Positions 63,401-64,000 of a stretch of DNA of 64,000 bases are shown here, piece by piece. The stretch comes from Rostratula benghalensis (lineage: Eukaryota > Chordata > Aves > Charadriiformes > Rostratulidae). The notes under the pieces are model-generated. The model was given only the letters and a program-made list of their open reading frames with translations, was not told the origin of the DNA and searched no databases. Every line of letters begins with the position of its first letter. The stretch's first letter is position 1. The DNA lies in NCBI GenBank assembly GCA_013399305.1, contig VXAI01000096.1, positions 1,559,195 through 1,623,194 of the forward strand, written 5' to 3'. The translations under genes were made by a program, and so were the position numbers.

Positions 63401-64000
63401 TAGCTTCTGCTTTTTCCTCTCATTCAAACTAGTTTTAGTTTTGCTTCTATAATATAATATTCATTAATTGCTCATGCATATAAAGTTCTTCAGATTTCAG
63501 CATAACAGCAATCTACATAATTTTAAATTAGGTTCTTCATACAATTTATTGTAGCATTACAGCTAATCAGATGATATTCTGTCCTATAGCAGGAAAATAT
63601 TTATATTTTCTAATTTTACAAAACCTTCAATATTTAAACATGCATAAGAACATTTGTCTGGGCAAAATACTACTTAAATTAGTAGCAGAAGTAAAAAGTA
63701 GATGACCAAAGATGATTCTGTTCCATCGTTTTGACCCAAACTGTGATTATCATTATATCCACTAAAGCTCTTAGCTGATGCTCATTTTATTTTAAACTAA
63801 GTTAAACTAAACTCTCTCTCTAAATAAGCTGACTGACAAGGCTGATCTATATACACATAATAGTCTTTCAGATTTGATGTCAGAACAACTGAGAAACTTT
63901 GATGTTACCTTAAGAATATCAAGTAAAACGCTCTGGAAAAAAACTGGACACCAAGCAGGTGCAATCTGGCTTTTTAGAGATGATTCTGCAGCCATCCAAC
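15397..64000 (-). CDS. unrecognised multi-exon gene (gene-level span, 3' end inside the window)
   Basis: About twenty minus-strand blocks between 15.4 and 64 kb have an acceptor, an open frame and a donor. The last seven join into one frame of about 173 codons that ends at a TAA. Earlier pieces are leucine-rich and helical (for example ASLISKLLLLRQMLVLLETL, and KLLCLLRALTG), reminiscent of HEAT/ARM solenoids. Later pieces are polar with an amphipathic stretch (LQAQISEIQSSI). I do not recognise the protein. Introns range from 94 bp to several kb. The 5' end must lie right of base 64000. Between 28 and 64 kb not every neighbouring pair of candidate exons agrees in phase, so exons are missing or some calls are wrong. 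The gene would be transcribed toward RFT1 on the same strand. Confidence refers to a gene existing here, not to each boundary. Confidence 0.55.
16067..16085 (-). CDS. 19-nt microexon of the unnamed gene
   Basis: The acceptor is AATATTTTTCAG|ACA and the donor is CTCTGCAG|GTATTG. It encodes TFEASA plus one base, joining in phase both to the exon at 19.8 kb (phase 0) and to the last exon. It is too short to support on its own; its value is that it is the only piece that links its neighbours. Confidence 0.4.
19754..19858 (-). CDS. internal exon of the unnamed gene (35 codons, phase 0-0)
   Basis: A pyrimidine tract ending ACTTCTGCAG precedes TGGATTCAG, and the donor is GCAAAG|GTAAAC. It encodes WIQQMYEHLRFSLL, then a Ser/Gly/Lys segment and SIRSPLGEEIAK. 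Both edges are in phase 0, so it could be skipped without a frameshift. No domain is recognised. Confidence 0.55.
21132..21290 (-). CDS. internal exon of the unnamed gene (53 codons, phase 0-0)
   Basis: The acceptor is CCAGCTCTCTGCAG|TGG and the donor is CACCAT|GTAAAT. The open frame starts WKEAPLNERVPVPVLSSY and is Cys-containing in its second half (ending GQENQCHH). The composition suggests a disordered linker. If the neighbours are right, it joins the preceding exon after LLQVK and the next at WIQQM. Confidence 0.45.
22967..22981. repeat. poly(T) run
   Basis: Fifteen consecutive T residues lie in intronic sequence. No retrocopy body is recognised beside it. Confidence 0.9.
23213..23233. 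repeat. poly(A) run
   Basis: There are twenty-one consecutive A residues. No processed pseudogene or LINE body is recognisable upstream. Confidence 0.9.
24967..25151 (-). CDS. internal exon of the unnamed gene (185 nt)
   Basis: The acceptor is AACTTCACAG|AATTG and the donor is GGTCAAG|GTAATG. Sixty-one complete codons are open. They start LQAQISEIQSSIKSPQW, contain QTMIIGECLRAAAEIRQ and end NHLLQVK. The spacing of hydrophobic residues suggests an amphipathic helix or coiled coil. This is one of the best-looking exons of the series: the open frame coincides closely with the two splice sites and the phases agree with both neighbours. Confidence 0.6.
26690..26760 (-). CDS. internal exon of the unnamed gene (acceptor uncertain)
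   Basis: The donor is TTCTCCG|GTACCA. The frame encodes CSGVEECSESADAGRES and NISSFS, and the split codon completes to Glu with the next exon. Two possible acceptors exist, after CAATAG (start 26760) or after GAAAAG (start 26796). Both have the same phase and both lack a good pyrimidine tract. It is kept because it is the piece that joins the 28.1-kb and 25.1-kb exons in frame. Confidence 0.35.
27578..27760 (+). mobile_element. CR1 LINE 3' fragment
   Basis: This plus-strand copy runs from the ORF2 C terminus (AGAGTGGTCAGACATTGGAA, encoding a degraded RHWNRL-like motif) through GGACTTGATGATCCCAAGGG to the 3' terminus GGATTCTATGACTC. It shares its 3' UTR with the 2186-2576 element, so the two belong to the same subfamily, but it has a short internal deletion. 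It lies in the presumed intron between the 28.1- and 26.7-kb exons. Confidence 0.85.
28029..28089 (-). CDS. internal exon of the unnamed gene (61 nt)
   Basis: A strong acceptor (GCTGTTTTCTCTCAG|AA) and donor (TTTAAGAG|GTAGGA) bound a frame encoding AVSEKLITNVLLAGSRSFK with split codons at both ends. The other two frames contain stops. The composition is that of a short helix of a helical-repeat protein. Phase 2 at its end fits the 26.7-kb exon. Confidence 0.45.
30195..30285 (+). mobile_element. possible old CR1 remnant
   Basis: AGTGGGAGGCTGGACTTGAT followed by CTCTTGACCTAATTATTCTA resembles the CR1 3' UTR (GGTTGGACTTGATGATCT and onward) with heavy divergence. The call is weak and by eye. Confidence 0.3.
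31366..31390. repeat. C10T15 homopyrimidine tract
   Basis: Ten C residues are followed directly by fifteen T residues, a strand-asymmetric homopyrimidine block. Confidence 0.9.
31958..32178 (+). other. exon-like block on the plus strand (unsupported)
   Basis: A T/C-rich tract ending TTTTTTATTTCAAAG precedes 73 open codons (NRADLIMNMVLTAITHL near the start, SADRTLPVSFI at the end) up to CATT|GTAGAG. The open length is moderately unlikely by chance, but no family is recognised. It lies antisense inside the presumed minus-strand gene. Confidence 0.2.
33168..33241 (-). CDS. candidate exon of the unnamed gene (74 nt)
   Basis: The acceptor is CTAGCTTTTTTAG|GAGC and the donor is ATCTGG|GTGAGG. The only open full-length frame encodes ASASFLKISSLAAVRDLSQP and ends KLIW in phase 0. 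Both splice sites are strong. The link to neighbouring exons is unresolved, because the next accepted exon needs phase 1. Confidence 0.4.
37480..37570 (-). CDS. candidate exon of the unnamed gene (91 nt)
   Basis: A long pyrimidine tract ending TTATTTCTTCAG precedes a frame encoding ETSKLQVQLQSHLAEEL and FSIIWNVISHWL. The proposed donor GG|GTATTG is weak, and the frame stays open to a stop at 37449, so a terminal exon is an alternative. The helical, leucine-rich character matches other pieces of the series. Confidence 0.35.
41498..41566 (-). CDS. candidate exon of the unnamed gene (69 nt)
   Basis: The acceptor is TATTCTCTCTGTAG|GTGTT and the proposed donor is GATCCAC|GTGAGC. It encodes VEPCFDALSFMKELLKVCNV plus DP, with split codons at both ends. 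The frame remains open to a TGA ending at 41412, so the 3' boundary is uncertain. Its phase does not follow directly from the 42.2-kb exon, which implies a missing small exon or an error in one of them. Confidence 0.35.
42199..42305 (-). CDS. candidate exon of the unnamed gene (107 nt)
   Basis: The acceptor is GCATTTATGTGCAG|CTCC and the donor is CCTGGAG|GTAGAG. Thirty-five codons are open (LHAAEATM, then ASLISKLLLLRQMLVLLETL, then SGFGTAW). The dense leucine pattern suggests two antiparallel helices as in HEAT/ARM repeats. It follows the 45.0-kb exon in phase 0. Confidence 0.5.
45002..45078 (-). CDS. candidate exon of the unnamed gene (77 nt)
   Basis: The acceptor, after a long pyrimidine tract (TTTCTTTCTGCTCCGAG|TC), precedes a frame encoding TVGEKLWAVSWQILVSVPS and CSRGKP, with a GTGTGA donor. 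The local sequence is GC-rich and open in all three frames for part of its length, so frame choice rests on phase: it joins the 45.9-kb exon (phase 1) and the 42.2-kb exon (phase 0). Confidence 0.4.
45814..46023 (-). CDS. candidate exon of the unnamed gene (210 nt)
   Basis: A very strong acceptor (TCCCTTTGCCTACTCAG|CTGC) and a good donor (AACTCAAG|GTGGGC) enclose 69 open codons. They start ACFVQNSLAVGTQDTSLDLK, pass through SRNVFGPNFLG and end GCFGWLLTTQ. A second frame is also open across this stretch and gives a longer ORF (45510-46121). I prefer the exon because its ends coincide with splice sites. Confidence 0.45.
48899..48915. repeat. poly(C) run
   Basis: There are seventeen consecutive C residues, unusual in this AT-rich context. 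The run generates artificial proline and glycine runs in translations on either strand. Confidence 0.9.
49949..49971. repeat. TG/TA simple repeat
   Basis: A short TGTGTATATATATATATA-like microsatellite in presumed intron sequence; end points are approximate. Confidence 0.75.
51748..51779 (+). repeat. G/T-rich simple tract
   Basis: A run of GGGTTTTTTGTTGGGGTTTT character, seen repeatedly in bird genomes as low-complexity sequence. Four G runs occur close together. End points are approximate. Confidence 0.6.
52923..53027 (+). other. exon-like block on the plus strand
   Basis: The excellent acceptor ATTCTCTCCCTGTCCCTACAG and the good donor GTTACAG|GTACAA bound 34 open codons (SQITPDLLPSYHFKTDRKR, VIVKVSFEHTTTVT) with split codons at both ends. 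By splice strength it is as good as several minus-strand candidates. No plus-strand neighbour was found in phase. Confidence 0.25.
54185..54241 (-). CDS. candidate exon of the unnamed gene (57 nt, donor weak)
   Basis: The acceptor CCTTTAATGTTAG|TCC precedes a frame encoding QLLVDKWSQDKFADALSR. The nearest GT (GTTCCT) is a poor donor and the right boundary is uncertain. The amphipathic helix pattern suits the helical-repeat character of the series. Confidence 0.3.
55297..55351 (+). repeat. G/T-rich simple tract with G runs
   Basis: Repeated TTTGGGTTTTTT-like units include one TTAGGG hexamer, followed by a C-rich end. It is low complexity and not a telomeric array. Confidence 0.6.
57011..57186 (-). 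mobile_element. CR1 LINE fragment (different subfamily)
   Basis: The plus strand reads CACCACCCTCACAGTAAAGA, then TTTCTTCCTGATATCTAATC, then a block with CCCCTTGTCCTATCACT and GAGTCCCTCCCCATCTTTC and a tail GTAGGCCCCCTTGCAGTACT. This is the complement of a common avian CR1 region upstream of the 3' terminus. It lacks the ATTCTATG end and is a truncated, diverged copy. Confidence 0.85.
58564..58667 (-). CDS. candidate exon of the unnamed gene (104 nt)
   Basis: An extreme T-rich tract ending AATTAATTTTAG precedes a frame of 34 codons (VLQFFCSKEAGELLLWCLL, then SAEFQCVALLFHTWE). The donor is GGGAA|GTATTT. An alternative acceptor two bases on (TTAGAG) would put the start in phase 0, which would follow the 59.3-kb exon. 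It has leucine- and cysteine-rich helical character. Confidence 0.4.
58678..58695. repeat. poly(T) run
   Basis: Eighteen T residues on the plus strand lie just upstream, in minus-strand terms, of the 58.6-kb candidate exon. On the minus strand the run is poly(A), so the exon's own pyrimidine tract needs checking against strand in this area. Confidence 0.85.
59235..59296 (-). CDS. candidate exon of the unnamed gene (62 nt)
   Basis: A GT-rich tract ending TTTGCACAG and the donor CCGCACG|GTGAGA bound one open frame (AGWKIEVTCPRLVTVLLNRT, ending in phase 0). The other two frames have stops. The acceptor tract coincides with a (CA)n microsatellite at about 59305-59318, so the acceptor is less secure than it looks. 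Confidence 0.35.
59305..59318. repeat. (CA)n microsatellite
   Basis: A short CA run whose complement, (TG)n, forms part of the tract before the proposed 59.3-kb exon. Confidence 0.8.
61478..61561 (-). CDS. candidate exon of the unnamed gene (84 nt)
   Basis: The acceptor is TTCCTGCTTTTTAAG|GG and the donor is ATCTGCAG|GTGAGA. Two frames are open. One encodes FASVCTLPVSKLLCLLRALT (repeat-like); the other contains AESFNWVREGIC. Frame cannot be fixed without the neighbouring exons. Confidence 0.35.
62345..62395 (-). CDS. candidate exon of the unnamed gene (51 nt, phase 0-0)
   Basis: A strong acceptor (CGCTTCCATTTTCCCATCTAG|AAAA) and donor (GGTACAG|GTAATG) enclose the only open frame, KTCFATEFLPYDMTAVQ. 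It is separated from the 62.5-kb exon by a 94-bp intron, and the phases of the two agree. Confidence 0.4.
62490..62541 (-). CDS. candidate exon of the unnamed gene (52 nt)
   Basis: The acceptor is GACTGTTTTCTTTTTAG|ATTT and the donor is GTCCATG|GTAAAG. The preferred frame encodes FYLLGRLVDSPVSPKSM and ends in phase 0, in agreement with the next exon. A second frame is also open. Confidence 0.4.
63909..64000 (-). CDS. candidate exon of the unnamed gene, cut by the window edge
   Basis: The donor is ATTCTTAAG|GTAACA, preceded by an open frame to the window end (SQIAPAWCPVFFQSVLLD, ending ILK, phase 0). A pyrimidine tract ending TTTTTTTCCAG lies inside it and could make a shorter exon. The acceptor of the longer form would be at or beyond base 64000. 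Confidence 0.4.

Noticed and set aside
1..64000. Endogenous retrovirus, tRNA, rRNA, snRNA or CRISPR elements
   Set aside because: No LTR pair, gag/pol motif, tRNA box pair, rRNA core or regularly spaced repeat was noticed on reading; a covariance-model or repeat-library scan could still find diverged copies.

Overview
The window is vertebrate nuclear DNA and most likely avian. It is AT-rich and intron-dominated. It carries three fragments of CR1 retroposons with the 3' end typical of birds, and G/T-rich simple tracts, plus one strong CpG island. No bacterial or phage gene organisation, CRISPR array, rRNA or tRNA was seen.

Left edge (1-1480): the 5' end of RFT1, the ER membrane protein needed for N-glycosylation with dolichol-linked oligosaccharide, lies on the minus strand. 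Coding exons 1-3 (1101-1163, 876-961, 458-574) read through in phase and match vertebrate RFT1. The promoter and first exon sit in a CpG island at about 780-1480. The rest of the gene continues to the left, outside the window.

Middle and right (about 15.4-64 kb): there is evidence for a second minus-strand gene with many small exons and long introns. It lies upstream of RFT1 in the same orientation. Its last seven proposed coding exons (28.1, 26.7, 25.1, 21.2, 19.8, 16.07 and 15.4 kb) join without a phase conflict and end at a stop codon at 15397. Further candidate exons with both splice sites occur at 33.2, 37.5, 41.5, 42.2, 45.0, 45.9, 54.2, 58.6, 59.3, 61.5, 62.4, 62.5 and 63.9 kb. The conceptual pieces are leucine-rich and helical upstream (HEAT/ARM-like in feel) and more polar, partly coiled-coil-like, near the C terminus. 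I could not put a name to this protein, and single-exon calls here may include chance hits.

The stretch between the two genes (about 1.5-15.4 kb) is apparently intergenic, with one CR1 copy flanked by a perfect 10-bp direct repeat. A few plus-strand exon-like blocks (9.6, 32.0, 52.9 kb) are also recorded, with low confidence. No spectacular new system is evident. The most useful lead is the unrecognised multi-exon gene and its placement next to RFT1, which differs from the mammalian order as I know it.
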